Assembly: GCF_000004195.4 (NCBI RefSeq)
Contig: NC_030684.2
Coordinates: forward strand, 109,407,429-109,471,428
DNA length: 64,000 bases
Source: Xenopus tropicalis
Lineage: Eukaryota > Chordata > Amphibia > Anura > Pipidae
Direction: 5' to 3'
Below the pieces are notes generated by a model. The model had not been told where the DNA came from and made no database searches. It saw nothing but the letters and a program-made list of their open reading frames with translations. The first letter of the stretch is position 1. Each line of letters begins with the position of its first letter. The translations under genes were made by a program, and so were the position numbers. This document shows positions 35,501 through 49,900 of this stretch, in pieces.

Positions 35501-38500
35501 TAAACAAAATGCACATGTCTGAGCAAATAAGTGTTTAAGTGCTGAGGCACAGATCACCGACTCCATAACTGGAAAAGGAGCAGTAGCAAGGAGTGACATA
35601 GTTGAGGGATTTTAGGTTTAGTTTTAAGTAAGTATTTTTTGTAGCCGCATATGGAAGACTAAAGGTGGGCATACCGATTTGCAAGCTTATCTACCCGTGT
35701 ATGGGCACCCCCGAAGGGCCTACCCAACCAACATCTGCCAAGAAATTGGCCAGATCTTGATTGGGCAGGTTTGAGTTCTGATTGGGAACCGCATCGGCTC
35801 ATTGATATGGTTCTCAGTCCGACAGCACCTGTGCCAAACAATCAAATTAGCCCTATATCGCCTACTGTATGTGGGCATATCGGGAAAGATCAGATTGTTT
35901 GTCAACCTTACCAAACAAGTGAATCTTACCATGTATGGCAACCTTAAGAGACTTATTTAATTTAATTGCATAAACCTACTCCAAAGTAGGGTTGCTTAGG
36001 TTATCGGTTACACTGCACCTAACCATACCTTTTGGCAGTGGACACTGCCAGGTTTGTAAACAGCAGCTGGAATCCATTCATTTGATGCCAGAGGAGTACA
36101 GGACTCTTAAAGATGTCTTTCTTCAAAGCGTTATTGAAGGCCATGATACCTTCCGCAAGACCACTCCACAGGTGAGTAATCTGTGCAGATACACAGCTGT
36201 TTGATAAAAATCACCTTTACAGGGTTGGACTGGGCTGGTGTATCATTGAGGAAAAAAGCCAGTGGGCCCCAACAACCTAGACCACTCCCCTAATGGTTGG
36301 GGTGGTGGTGTGGGGGCCCCTGAGGTGGCAGCACATACAGTATACCAGTGCTGGGTACATTCTTAAGTTCTCCAGCTGCTATTTTTTGCACACAAAGAGA
36401 AGGAAAGAGAATATGAGTACCCAGTTTCAGCCTTCATGGATAAATGTTAAAAAAAATGGTGTTAGTACCACTAAAAGAAGGGGAATTATTGAAGTTATTA
36501 CATAACCCTATTATTGTCATACCGGCTTTTTGCCATTAGGTGGGGCTGCAGTGTAACTGTAAATATACTACTAGGTCATCATAATCCTTATTGTTCTCCA
36601 ACTGGACTGAAGCTTGACATATTAAACGGAAAGCAAAAGCTTGAAATAACCATAAAGTGGAGTTCGGGTAAAAAAAAATGATAATAAAAGTTTATTTTAT
36701 AGTAAAGATTTGTTTTTCTGAAGCAGGTAAATCCCTGACTGACAGTTTGCAGAAGCTTTACACTCTGTGGCAAAAAGTTGAAGTTCTCAGTTATTGGCAA
36801 ATAGTTTTAGGTGTAGGAACCTTCCACTTGGGATATTGGTTTGTTGGGCACCAAGAACTCTCTTAGGCAACTAAGATCCTGATTATGTACATTGTTGGAT
36901 ATCCGCATACTCCTCCTGAAACCTAGAGTTTAGCAGCTAAAGAATGCACTGCAGGGGCAGCAGTTATGTGGCAGAAGCTAAGCTTGTGAGCAGGTGTAGG
37001 GGAGTACAATTCTACACACATAACATTCTGATGAAGGGAGTCATTATTATGTAACTGCTGTGCCATTTAAATGCAGGATAGAGATATACTGATTAATTAT
37101 GTTTTTAGTAACATTGACTATAAATATATAGGAAAACAAGGAAATAAGTCAAATGAATCACTTTACCCAGGCCATAATCCAAATCACTTCCATCATCCAA
37201 TCCAGAAAAGTGCACACAAAGCAAGTGCAAACGCCATCATCCTCACAGCAAATAAAACATCACAACAGGGTCCCACCTCCTCTTGTATATCTTAATACAC
37301 AGCTTTTATTGTCTTTTAACTTTTAGCATGGGGTAGACTTTAACACTCTAAGGCCATTTGAAATTGGTTTTCATTTTTTATTTTTTCTGGTTTTGAATTG
37401 TCTAACTTTTTGTTTAGCAGCTTTATGGTTGCTAGGGTCAAGTTTTCCCTAGTAACCAAGCAATGGTTTAAATAAGAAACTGAAAGATGAAGGGGAGAGC
37501 TCTGAATAAAAAGAGAGGTAATAAAAGGTAACAATAACAACAAAATTGAAGCCTCGCAGAACAATAATATTTTTGGCTGCTGGGGTCATTGACCACCATC
37601 TGACCACTGGAAATAGGTAGATGAAGATGACAAATAATTCTAAAAAAAATGAAGACCAGTTGAAAGGTTACTAAGAATATGGCCTTCTATATACTAAAAT
37701 AATCCTTGTAAGGATCCTTAAAAGTGCAAAGCGTTAAAACAGAAGCATACCCATTAGTGCTCCTTTTTTTAGCACCAATGAATTATGTGCAAGTGCACAT
37801 ACTGACTAACCACTAGGGCAGTGATCCCCAACAAGTGGCTCCCTAGTGACAAGCTGCTCACCAACCTCTTGGATTTTGCTCCCAGTGGCCTCAGATCAAG
37901 TGCCCATTTTTAAAGATCTGACAATACCTGTGTGCTGCCAAACAGTGCCTCCTGTAGTCTGTCAGTCTACACTGGGCTACCAAATAGCCAATCATAGCCC
38001 TTATTGGTCACCCTGTAGGAATCTTTTAATTATTCTTGCGTCGCTCCCCAACTTTTTTATATTTAAATGTTACTCACAAGTAAAAAAAATTTGGGGACCC
38101 CTGCACTAGAGAGTTGTATCAGTAGAAGCTACTAACCAGCACCAATTTAACAATGCTCCATTGAATGCTAATACCATTCATAATGCTGCACACCAGATGT
38201 AATGGTCGGAACTTATTGTGCAGCAGCCAGTACACTGTACTCTGAGAATAACACTGGCTTGCATGGAAAACATGCTATTTCTTTTCTCCAAATTTACAAC
38301 TTTAATTGTATTTTGCAAAACGCAGTCAGCCTCATATACTAAAGTTGCAACTTTGTTCTGCTGTTTTATAAGAAGTTAAAATAGCTCATTCTGAAAGGAA
38401 AATGACAAGTTGTTTTTTTTTTTTTTTATCACAATTGGGTTTTCTAGCAGACAGGTCCAAAATATACAGCAGAGAGTTGTGTGAGGAGAGTGTTGGCACT

Positions 38501-41500
38501 AGTGCTGCAGACTTCCTGGGGTTAGAATGGGGGATTTCATCTTTCCCTGGCTCCCCAGTGCTTTAGAGCAGCCACAAGAAAGCATGTGGTTGCGTGGGCA
38601 CATTAATCACATTAAGAAGGAACCTGCATATGGTAATGGAGCACATCATGTGAGGAATGCCAATAGAAGTTTCTGTAAGGGAGTTAAACTGTAAAACTAT
38701 AGGGAGACATTGTTACTTTGAGATTCACTAAATGTTTATTTTTAGTGTTTTCTGTGCTTTTTTTTTTTTTCTTATTATTTCTCTATTTTATTCCTAGACC
38801 AAATAAGAAGTAGATGTTGTTAACCTCTCCTCCCACCCCCCACCTCCCACCTAAATTACAATTCCTATAGGGGACTTTTTACAATCAATGTGAGCTTTAT
38901 TTCTCATTTCTCTTTGGGCAGTAACGCTATTTGCACATTTATAAGATTTCAGTTCCTCTTTTGCCAACCAGATTTAACTGGGAATTGTGTAGTGGAACGC
39001 CCAATAATATGGATGGACAACCTGGGCCACTCCAAAAAACCCTAGGATCTGTTGACTTGACATCTGGTGGGCTAGATGGCAGGCCTTACAATGTGTAGAA
39101 GGATGTCTCCTGGGAGGCCCCCTGTTGCGCCATGTGATTGCACAGTGCCATTTTAGCGCAATGCAATCTGTACGTGCAGGAGGTGCAGCACCACTCTGAG
39201 CCAAACTTTACATTTATAAGTAAACTGCCAGTACTGAAGTGTCTGATAATTTATCAGATCTTATTTGGATCTCCAGTGACCCAATCACATTATAGAGTCC
39301 TAGGAGATGAAGTTCTGAAGCAGCTGTAGATCCCTATATTTTTTGGAACTTGACAGCTCTTAGATATGGTTGTGCCAGAAGTTGCCTTAAGGCGCCAGTT
39401 GAGGCGTAGGGCGGATATTTTCGGCAAGCGGAAAAGCGCCTGCTGAAAATTCCGCCCTACGCCTCCTACATGTGCCTGCACCAGAATGAATGGAATACGC
39501 TTGGGTGCAGGCACATGTAGCCGATATACGCATGAAAACTCAAGATAATGCAAAGTCTCGCGTTGTTATGCGTATATCGGCTACATGTGCCTTCACCCAA
39601 GCGTATCTCATTCATTCGGGTGCAGGCACATGTAGGAGGCATAGGGCAGAATTTTCAGCAAACGCTTTTCCGCTTGCCGAAAATATCCGCCCTACGCCTC
39701 GTCTGGCATTAGCCTAATGTTACATTGTGCCAAATTGCTCACATGGTTTAAAGTGCACACTTAAATGTTTTCAGGCTGAAATTTGCCTTGTTTTTACAGT
39801 TACTGCCAGTAACCATTAACATAAGAAGGTGCCTACTTTAGCAGTTTGTATTGGTATAAACACTAGTGGCGAAATGCATCATGCAACATCAGCCTTAAAT
39901 GGACAGTATACACCCAAAAGCACCTTGCTAAAAATGAACACAGTGAATAGAACTTGTGTAGTATTTCTGCCTGTTGTTTTAATAAAAAAATTTAAAAAAA
40001 AAAGTATTTTATTATTTTTTTTGCCATTATAAAGCACTAAAGTTGGGCTATCTTCACCCCCTCTTCCTTTATAAACAGGGCAGTCTTTTCAGAGCACCCT
40101 ATCTACCTTTAACAAACAAACCCCTCCCTTTATTAAGCGGCAGCCTTTTAGCCAGGGTCGGACTGGGGGGTGCAAGGCCCACTGCAGCTCCAGCCCCAGG
40201 GGCCCTGCAGGTTCCCCTTCCGGCCGCGTCCCCTAACCATCCCCCCCCCCCCCCGCAGGGGCCCCCACCCTGAGTGCGCATAAGGGGAGGAACGGTCGGG
40301 CAGAGGGAGTGCCGGCAAGAGTCGGGTCTGGGCAGCCGGGCCCCACTAGGGCTGGGGCCCACCTGGCGGCCCAGTCCGACCCTGTTTAAGCAGCTCATTT
40401 TCAGGGGCTTCTCAGTGGATTGGTAACTAGTTTTATCAGCTTCTTTGAAGTTCTTCAGGTTCAGGAAATACAGGAAGTACTACAGTGATCCTGGCTTAAT
40501 ATTCATGTTTAGTTCCAGAAATAACAAGCTGTAATTATTTCTTAATTAAAACAATAGGCAAAAAATATTTCCAGCTCATGTGTATACTGCCTCTATTCAA
40601 GTGTTCTTTTCTTTTGAATATTTACTAATTGCACTCCATTTTGGCCTTTGTTTGCTCAATAAAACACGGTATCATTACTCCAAAAACAAACCCCCATATT
40701 GACCCCCTTAAAATATTAAAACACTAATACAGGTGATTTTTTCAAGCAATTATTGGCCATTTTTCCAGACTTCTTGTTGCAGTTGTAAAGCCTCTTGCGA
40801 ATCCCTATCCCACTTGAAAGTGTCGGGAAACATTAGGCAAGCTTCCTGATGACAGCAATATACTCACTATTTCCTAGCAAAGTGGTTGTTGGGAGCTAAC
40901 TAAAGGGTAATCCCGTTTGAGTCATTTGAAAGCATGTGATGGTCCTCTCTGTGTGACAGTTTTCTGCAATTGCAAACATTAAATGCATCTTTGATGGGGA
41001 AAATGCAAAATGTGTATTGAATAGGATTCCAGGCAAAGAGTCTATAATAGTGATGCACATAATATATCTTGGCTTTTACCTGCAGTACATAAGTTATATT
41101 GCAGAACTGTTCTGTTCCTAAACTGCTAGTGTGACCAAAGGAATATTGTCACCACTATGAAAACAATGCCTAATATTCTAATATGTCAGACAAAAGGCTT
41201 ACTTTTATAAAATATTATTATATCCTTTCTTTTCTGTGTGCAAAGTAAAAAATAAAAGGCTTGTCCTTCTTTAGGGGTATGGCACACAGGGCATTTTCTC
41301 CACCATGGAATGCATCCAGCGAAGAGAAGTCTGTGACACCTGTATTACCTGTTTCCTAACTGAAAGCTAGGTGATCAGTGACTTATTTAAAAATAATGCC
41401 TAAAATGCACAGGCAGAGAAAATGAATTATATACTGCTATATCTTCAGCAAGATCAGGATAAATGTCCCTTATCAGAAAGGCTTGTTTCAGTGGGGTGAC

Positions 41501-44500
41501 TTGAATATATCAGGCCCCTTTCCAAGCTCCCCTCCATGTCATGTTACTGTGCCCACAATCACGTATATGAGTGGGTGTAAATTATGTCTGGACTGAGATA
41601 CAAAATAGCCCTGGGCATTTGAAGTACACAGAGACTCAAACAGCCCCCACCAGCTCACTAAATAGTGACTATCTATGGCATCTTACAGCAGCCCCTCTGG
41701 TATTTGCCAGAACCCAGAGATTGCCACAGATGGGCCTGGTGCAGGTAGTAAGGAGTGTGCGGAATAGGGGATTCAACCAGGCTCCCTCTCTGTGATATTA
41801 GCTTCCTTGAAGCAGGGAGCTAGACCAGTGGTTTTCAACCTTCCTTGCTGCGACCCTTTAATACAGTTCCTCATGTTGTGGTGACCCCCAACCATAAAAT
41901 GATTCCTAAGACCATCAGAAATATGTGTTTTCCGACCCCTTTGAAAGGGTCGTTCAACCCCCATAGGGGTCCCAACCCACAGGTTGAGAACCGCTGACAA
42001 ACAGAACTGCCTATGTATCATTAATTTGCTGAGACGAGTAGCTAAATTGTATAACCAGCAACTACAGCAAGGTAGGATACATGAGCTGCGTCCCCTTAAG
42101 TGGCACTTCTGTACAGTCTCCCTGCTTAACCTCCTGGCCTGCATCCTTCTTCCTTTGTCTCCACTTGCTGAAAGGAAGATATCAACAAAACCTACTTAAA
42201 CACCATAGTTGTTTCTAGAAGTTGGAGCTAAGAGGAGTCCTGGTGGGCCTTTGCATGTATAGTTTATTGCAAACTTTATATAGGGGGGTGGACCAGACAC
42301 TACAACAGAGCCCATTACATAACCTTAAAATGTAACACAAACACATATGCAGGTATGTGATCCATTATCCAAAAACCCATTATCCAAAAAGTTCTGAATT
42401 AAGGAAGGCCATCCCCCATGGACTTCATTATAAGCAGATAAGTATAATTTTTAAAAACGATTTTCTTTTTGTCTCAGCAGTAATAAAACAGTGCCTTGTA
42501 CTTAATGGTAACCTAGATATAATTACTCCTTATTAAAGGCAAAACAATCCTGTTGGGTTCAATTAAAGTTTACATGATTTTTTAGTAGACTTAAGGAAGG
42601 GAGATCCAAATTATGAAAAGATCCCTTATCTGGAAAACCCCAGGTTCCAAGCATTCTGGATATGGTCTCATACCTGTACCCACATTCATATTTACAGCCA
42701 GGCGTACCAGCAGCCACAGGTTATGCAAGCTCTATTTTTATGCCTTTGGAGGTTAATAAAAACCACAGACAGACACTTACAAATCAGGCTAGTTCTGTTG
42801 TGACTTGCCCTTCATCCAAATATATACCAAAAAAAGAAAACCTAAAACAAAAGGGGAAAAACACTGTATTATTTCTCTGAGGGAAAAAGGTCAGGAGCCG
42901 CCTCCTCTGTTTATCTTGGTGATTTCTTCGAACAAGGGCCATTAAAATAGATGCTGTCTCAAGCGCTAATGATGGGTGTACATGGCCTCTGTCCACTTCC
43001 TCCTCTTATTACATCTTAGGGGAATTCCACGGGGGAAAGAAAGATGAGATTTGTGTTTGCTGTAATGTGTGTCCAAACTGGCATTTCTACTTTTGGCAGC
43101 AGCATATGTGTTCAGCATTTAAAGGATAACAATAAGGTTACGCACGCACATGCATTTGTTTTAGGTGATCATTCTGTAAATGCTCCTGACCTGGAGGAAA
43201 GTACCTTTTAGGACAACAGGTGTGTTACTGTAACTCCAACCAAACAACTTAAGCTTTTTGAAAAGTAAACATAATTTTAAGCAACTTTGCAATATACATC
43301 AATTAAAAAATATGCAGCCTTTTCATGAATTTTAATGTAATAATATGGTTTGGAACAGTTCCCTAAGCCTGGCCCCCTGTTCTCCTGCTGATCAGACTGA
43401 CTACTTTGAGACTCAAAACAAATGTAGTCAACTGTCCTTAGCCTGCCTTCAGCCTGCATCCTCCAAACCCCACAATTCCCTGCAAAAGTCAATAAGGAAA
43501 GGAAAGGAACATCACGGAGCAATGCATTGTAGGTTATAAAATTCCTGCATGCTGTCTATAAGATGTGGAGAAAGCTGCTACAATATGTAACATCAATGTT
43601 TTAGTCCCTTCTCCCCTGGCAGGATTTCAAATGATGGAGAAAGAGAGCAACTGTTTTGCAGCAGAATTTCAGCATATAAAATGGTATTTAGTCATATTTT
43701 TTTGAAGGAACAGATTACAGTGATAGGTATATTAGGGGTTTCTGTGTTGTGTGGGACTTTTTAACAAATTTTGGTTTGGAAGCTGGAGTTTCCCTTTAAT
43801 TGAATGCAAAAGAAGATGTTGGTTAAGCGGTACTACCTACAGTTTGGCTCTAGAAAGAACCAAGAGGGTAGTGATTCGCATGTGTCTCTGCATGATATGA
43901 AAAGTTGTCGGATCAGAAGACTAATAAACCTTACAGAAAACGGTGCTCCTTCATAGTGTTCTGCCACAGACATAATACAGGCAGTACTTAATCCTGCACA
44001 GTTGTGTCAGAATTCTCCTTATCCATGGAGGATAGTAACATCAGCCCAGTGTGAGGTTTGTCTTTCCAACAGCACATTCCACCGACGCCAAGTGGAACTA
44101 CATTGCATAGCCCACCAGTTATGCTACAGAAGATCACGCAGGCACCCAAACACCAATCATAAAAGTAAAGCCAATAAATCATAACATGTACAGCAATTAA
44201 ATCACACACAAAACAAGTATTTGTATCACTTGCCGGCAGCTTTTCTAAAGACTCTTACTACAGGTGCCAGGATTGCCTGGCATAAAGTTCACAAATCTAA
44301 CAAGTTATTGGTCATTGATTGCAATGCAGCAAAGAAGCCAAAGGAAGGAAGAAACCCTGCTAATGGATATTACAGCACCATGCTGGGTTGGTGCATTTTA
44401 TTAAACAGGGAAACAATTCTAAAGGGAGATCTTGCTACACTTGCAGCTGGAATTACAAAACATACAGGCAGATTTATAACAGTGCAAATCAGTGTAAAGG

Positions 44501-46918
44501 TTATAGGGTTATTTTAACCATGCATATTGTCCTATTAACCTGCATCACTCATAACTATTTTCCTCCCAAATTTAACCAGGTAGAGAATCTTTATTATTGA
44601 TCCAATTGTATGGAAGTTTGTGCCCAATTCTTTTCCTGCTGTAATAAAACTAAGCCATCTACAATACCTTGGTTAAAAAACATACGTAGTTGAGTGTTAT
44701 GCATTTTATTAATTGCATGGTGCCCATTTATGAACGTTCTTATTCAGTTTGTTTTAACTAATATATTTTTGGTGCTAAAAATTGTGTATTATAATAATTA
44801 CTCTAAACCTGAAAAAAATTGTAATTTATTTAAGGAGAGGGAAAGCTTTTTATTGCCTATAGATTAGTCCCGATAGTGCAAGCTAGAATGCTATATGTAA
44901 TCTGTAGAAAGCTTTACCATACCTGAGTAAACAGCCCTAAAATCTCCTTCTGTTTGTTTCGATGACAGCAGCCATTTTAGCTTGGTCTGGCTTCACTTCA
45001 GCAGTATGCAGGCAGGGAACAGCTCTCAGCTCAGATTACAGCAGAGGGGAGGAATAGAAGAGCAAACTGACTCTTGCCCTGAAGTCTGACACAGAAGCTC
45101 ATTTGTACAGAATAGAAGGAAAGAAATGCAGTGTTTCTTTTCAGAAAGGACTTGGAGCAGCTTTTCTATAAGTGTTTATGGCTGTACGAGCATAGACCTT
45201 TCTGATAAAGCTTACTTCGTTTTTATCTTTCCTTCTCCTTAAGTGTAAAACCATGAAAAACACTAATGCAAGTGGGAGCTGTCCTGGGCAAATTGGAACA
45301 ATCTAATTAATGGTTTTTATGGGTTTTTTTTGTAAGCGAAAGAAAATTCTTACAAAAACAAGGATTTTGAGGTTTTCATATTGTTATTCAGATTCTTTTT
45401 ACGGGTTTTGTCTTTGTGCTTTTTATATTAGGTTGTTTTAATAAATTACTTGGCATTCGTGGTTTTAGTGAAAATGAGTATTTCGTCATTTCTGAAACTA
45501 TTACTAAAATCAGAAAGTTGATAAATGGGCCCCCCATGTAAAAGCCAGGGGTTGTACAGTTTACTGTCACATAATTGCTCATCCCTCTCATCCATCTCTT
45601 CTTTTTACTTTGCTTGTAGGTAGTGTTTCCACCTTTGCTGGGTAATAAACCCAGACATATGGTGTGCATGATGATGCCGTGCATCCCCGACATCACGCAG
45701 TGTGATCATGTGATGACATAAGGGGTCTGGGTTATTTTGTCTTCCGGACATAATTTGAAGGATTTCAAAAAATTTTCAGAATGTTGGAAACAGGAAAGAC
45801 GTTTTTCTTTTTAAAAAAAAAAACCCAAAAACGGGCTGTCCGAGTAAAAACTAGATCTGTAGCAACCCTACATGTGGGCTACTAAGCAGTTAGCTCCATC
45901 CACAGCATAAGTGTCATTTTTTAGTGTAGACAACCCAGGGTCATAAATGCAAAGATTTATATATGAAATATTAGCATATGGCTCAGATGATTGTGAAACT
46001 GAGCCTCAGTCTGCTATGATGTATTGCATGCAAGGGATACCTGACATTATCAGCAGGTCAGTGTTATTATACTGTGCCCATTAAAGCCAGTGGGAGGCCA
46101 CATAGATGCTTTTATTTTCTGCTGGCAGAAAAACCAACCTGTGAGCTTTAAGATATTAAGATTGATTTAAACCAAATCCTAACCAAATCATGCCTAATTC
46201 TAGCACCTAACCCCAATCTGTTTGGGCATAATCTTAAAACCTAAACTTAATCCATAATTAGTGATTCGTAAGACCAAAGACTAGTGCGCTGGTGCTGAAT
46301 CAAACACCTAACATTAATTCATTTGTGAAATGTAAAACCTATGTAGCAAAACAGCATGTGTAATATTTAAGCTGTTTATAATACTGCATATGATCCAGTA
46401 AAAGGAAATGAGGCAACTAATGTCTTATAAATGAGAAATAAATACTATTCATTTTTTTTCTTTTACAGTGATATGACTTATTATGAGAAATACAGTAGCC
46501 ACTACAAACCACAATAAGGACTACGGGATATATACAAAGACACTTCCCGGTGACTAAGTGACACGCATTGATCTTATTGTGCGAGAGCAATGCCTGTTAT
46601 CCCCTTTAGTATAGTAATATCCTTGTCGTCATATTCTTTTCATTTGCTGAAATAGATTTGGTATCAGTACTTCCTGTCAGGACTATTTAAGTGTAACACA
46701 GAAGGATATTGTTCCACTGTGTGACTTTAGTACTAATACTTTGGGAATCCCCAGTTTTAGAAGCAGTTTGAATCAGTATTTCCTATCTGCCAACTGACCG
46801 TGGCAATAAAATCCCATTCTGTCTTGACCTGTGATCTTGCTGTGACAGTCAAGGGGCTTCCCATAGCACAAATAGGATGTGTGCTGTCTGAAACAACCCC
46901 GCATAATCTATTTATATG

Positions 46919-46967
<49 letters not shown>

Positions 46968-49900
46968 CAGATGTGTGCCTAGACATCTAGGATTTTAAAG
47001 CAATGACTGGTAAGGATGGAAACACAGAAGCAGATAATGGTCAAATACAGTAAAATTCTTTAGAAATGTTATGACTTAAGGTGGCCATACACGTTAAGAT
47101 CCGCTCGCTTGCCGAGGTCGACAAGCGAGCGGATCTTCTCCCGATATCCCCACCTACGGGTGGGTGATATCGGGTGAATTTCAGCTAATTCGGTCGTTTG
47201 AGCCGATACGGTCCCCAATACGACTTAATTTTTTAACCTGCCCGATCAATATCTGACCGATTTCAGGCCAGATGTCGGTCAGCAGGCCCATTAGTGCCCC
47301 TACACGGGCTGATAAGCTGCCGAATCGGTCTAAGGGAAGGATATCGGCAGCTACAATTGGCCCGTGTATGACCACCTTTACTTATTGGAAATCAAATTCC
47401 AAGGGAAGTCTGGAGTTGTGCTATGTAATCCTAAATCATAGCCACTTAATTCCAACATTAAAGGGATTCTGTCAAAGGAAAACATTTTTTTTTTTTCAAG
47501 ATGCATCAGTTAATAGTGCTCCTCTAACAGAATCCTGCTTTGAAATCCATTTTCAAAAGACCAAACAGAATTTTTTATATTTAATTTCACATGGTGCTAG
47601 ACATGTCCTTATTTCCAAGCTGCCCCCAGCCATATGACTTGTGCTCTGATTAACTTCAGTCACTCTTTGCTGCAAGTTGGAGTGATAGCAACCCTCTCCC
47701 AGCAGCCGATCAGCAGAACAATGGGAGGTAGCAATAAAAAAAAAATCCAGCACTCAGTGAAGAACACAGCATCAGGGCACGAACTCATCCCTGTCCTTAC
47801 CACATGCTTTAGATGCAAGATGCACACTGTAACATAGCATACAACGTGCAAGAAAATGGCAGATTGTGGGGCAATATTTAGGGACAACCTCTAGCAATGC
47901 ATTGGCTTGGCTTTGTCTGTTAGTACAGTATGTATGTATAACTTTATAACTAATACAGGATATGGAACCATTTGGATATACAGTCGAATGCACCCCTGGC
48001 CAAATTACATTTTTAGTCAATCTTGTAAGTAAAGAATAGAAAACAACTACTGCAGCAATTGTTGAAAAACTATGTTTGCAAATGTTTGTGCACAGTTATA
48101 TTTTATTTCACTAACTTTATAACATAAAACCAAAGGAAATTGTAGTTGTGCATGCCCAAGTATGGACTGTGGACTTTGAATTCCCTTAAGTGTCCAGTAG
48201 TCAAGCCAATATACAGATCTGTGTGCCAGATGTGCAGGGGCACATGGCTCATCCAACTATACTCAGTCTGTGCCACAACAGCTCCACAGTATGCACTGCT
48301 CAACTCTACTCCTCAGTGGTGTACCAAGCATGGAAAATCCCACACTTTAATACAGTACAACTCATAGGCAATGCATATTTCACCTACAGTGGCTTGCAAA
48401 AGTATTCGCCCCCCTTGACCTTTTCCACATTTTGTCACATTACAGCCACAAACATGAATCAATTTTATTGGAATTCCACGTGAAAGACCAATACAAAGTG
48501 GTGTACACGTGAGAAGTGGAACGAAAATCATACATGATTCCAAACATTTTTTACAAATAAATAACTGCAAAGTGGGGTGTGCGTAATTATTCAGCCCCCT
48601 TTGGTCTGAGTGCAGTCAATTGCCCATAGACATTGCCTGATGAGTGCTAATGACTAAATAGAGTGCACCTGTGTGTAATCTAATGTCAGTACAAATACAG
48701 CTGCTCTGTGACGGCCTCAGAGGTTGTCTAAGAGAATATTGGGAGCAACAACACCATGAAGTCCAAAGAACACACCAGACAGGTCAGGGATAAAGTTATT
48801 GAGAAATTTAAAGCAGGCTTAGGCTACAAAAAGATTTCCAAAGCCTTGAAAATCCCACGGAGCACTGTTCAAGCGATCATTCAGAAATGGAAGGAGTATG
48901 GCACAACTGTAAACCTACCAAGACAAGGCCGTCCACCTAAACTCACAGGCCGAACAAGGAGAGCGCTGATCAGAAATGTAGCCAAGAGGCCCATGGTGAC
49001 TCTGGACGAGCTGCAGAGATCTACAGCTCAGGTGAGAGAATCTGTCCATAGGACAACTATTAGTCGTGCCCTGCACAAAGTTGGCCTTTATGGAAGAGTG
49101 GCAAGAAGAAAGCCATTGTTAACAGAAAACCATAAGAAGTCTGCAGTTTGCCACAAGCCATGTGGGGGATAGAGCAAACATGTGGAAGAAGGTGCTCTGG
49201 TCAGATGAGACCAAAATGGAACTTTTTGGCCAAAATGCAAAACGCTATGTGCGGCGGAAAACTAACACTGCACATCACTCTGAACACACCATCCCCACTG
49301 TCAAATATGGTGGTGGCAGCATCATGCTCTGGGGGTGCTTCTCTTCAGCAGGGACAGGGAAGCTGGTCAGAGTTGATGGGAAGATGGATGGAGCCAAATA
49401 CAGGGCAATCTTGGAAGAAAACCTCTTGGAGTCTGCCAAAGACTTGAGACTGGGGCGGAGGTTCACCTTCCAGCAGGACAATGACCCTAAAAATAAAGCC
49501 AGGGCAACAATGGAATGGTTTAAAACAAAACATATCCATGTGTTAGAATGGGCCAAGCAAAGTCCAGATCTAAATCCAATCGAGAGTCTGTGGCAAGATC
49601 TGAAAACTGCTGTTCCCAAACGCTGTCCATCTAATCTGACTGAGCTGGAGCTGTTTTGCAAATAAGAATGGGCAAGGATTTCAGTCTCTAGATGCGCAAA
49701 GCTGGTAGAGACATACCCTAAAAGACTGGCAGCTGTAATTGCAGCAAAAGGTGTTTCTACAAAGTATTGACTCAGGGGGCTGAATAATTACGCACACCCC
49801 ACTTTGCAGTTATTTATTTGTAAAAAATGTTTGGAATCATGTATGATTTTCGTTCCACTTCTCACGTGTACACCACTTTGTATTGGTCTTTCACGTGGAA

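Noticed and set aside
39490..39717. MEYAWVQAHVADIRMKT-type frame, also at 51900-52253 and 52132-52359
   Set aside because: It is the reading of the family P palindrome on either strand; similarity is due to the repeat, not a protein family.
40043..40273. Proline-rich frame
   Set aside because: It arises from the GC-rich hAT MITE and its C-run; no start context or conservation.
44221..44517. 98-codon frame in PRORP intron 3
   Set aside because: It looks globular, but no family is recognised, no conserved flanks are seen and it lies in a repeat-rich intron.
46469..46520. Possible PRORP exon after TTTTCTTTTACAG
   Set aside because: The peptide that follows does not match PRORP and the frame closes quickly; exon 3 joins exon 4 in phase without it.
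46800..46982. Frame ending in alternating YIYI and RERE
   Set aside because: This is the (TA)n(GA)n microsatellite.
48313..48570. 85-codon minus-strand frame, repeated at 49804-50010 on the plus strand
   Set aside because: Both are translations of the Tc1 terminal inverted repeats, which explains the near-identical peptides.
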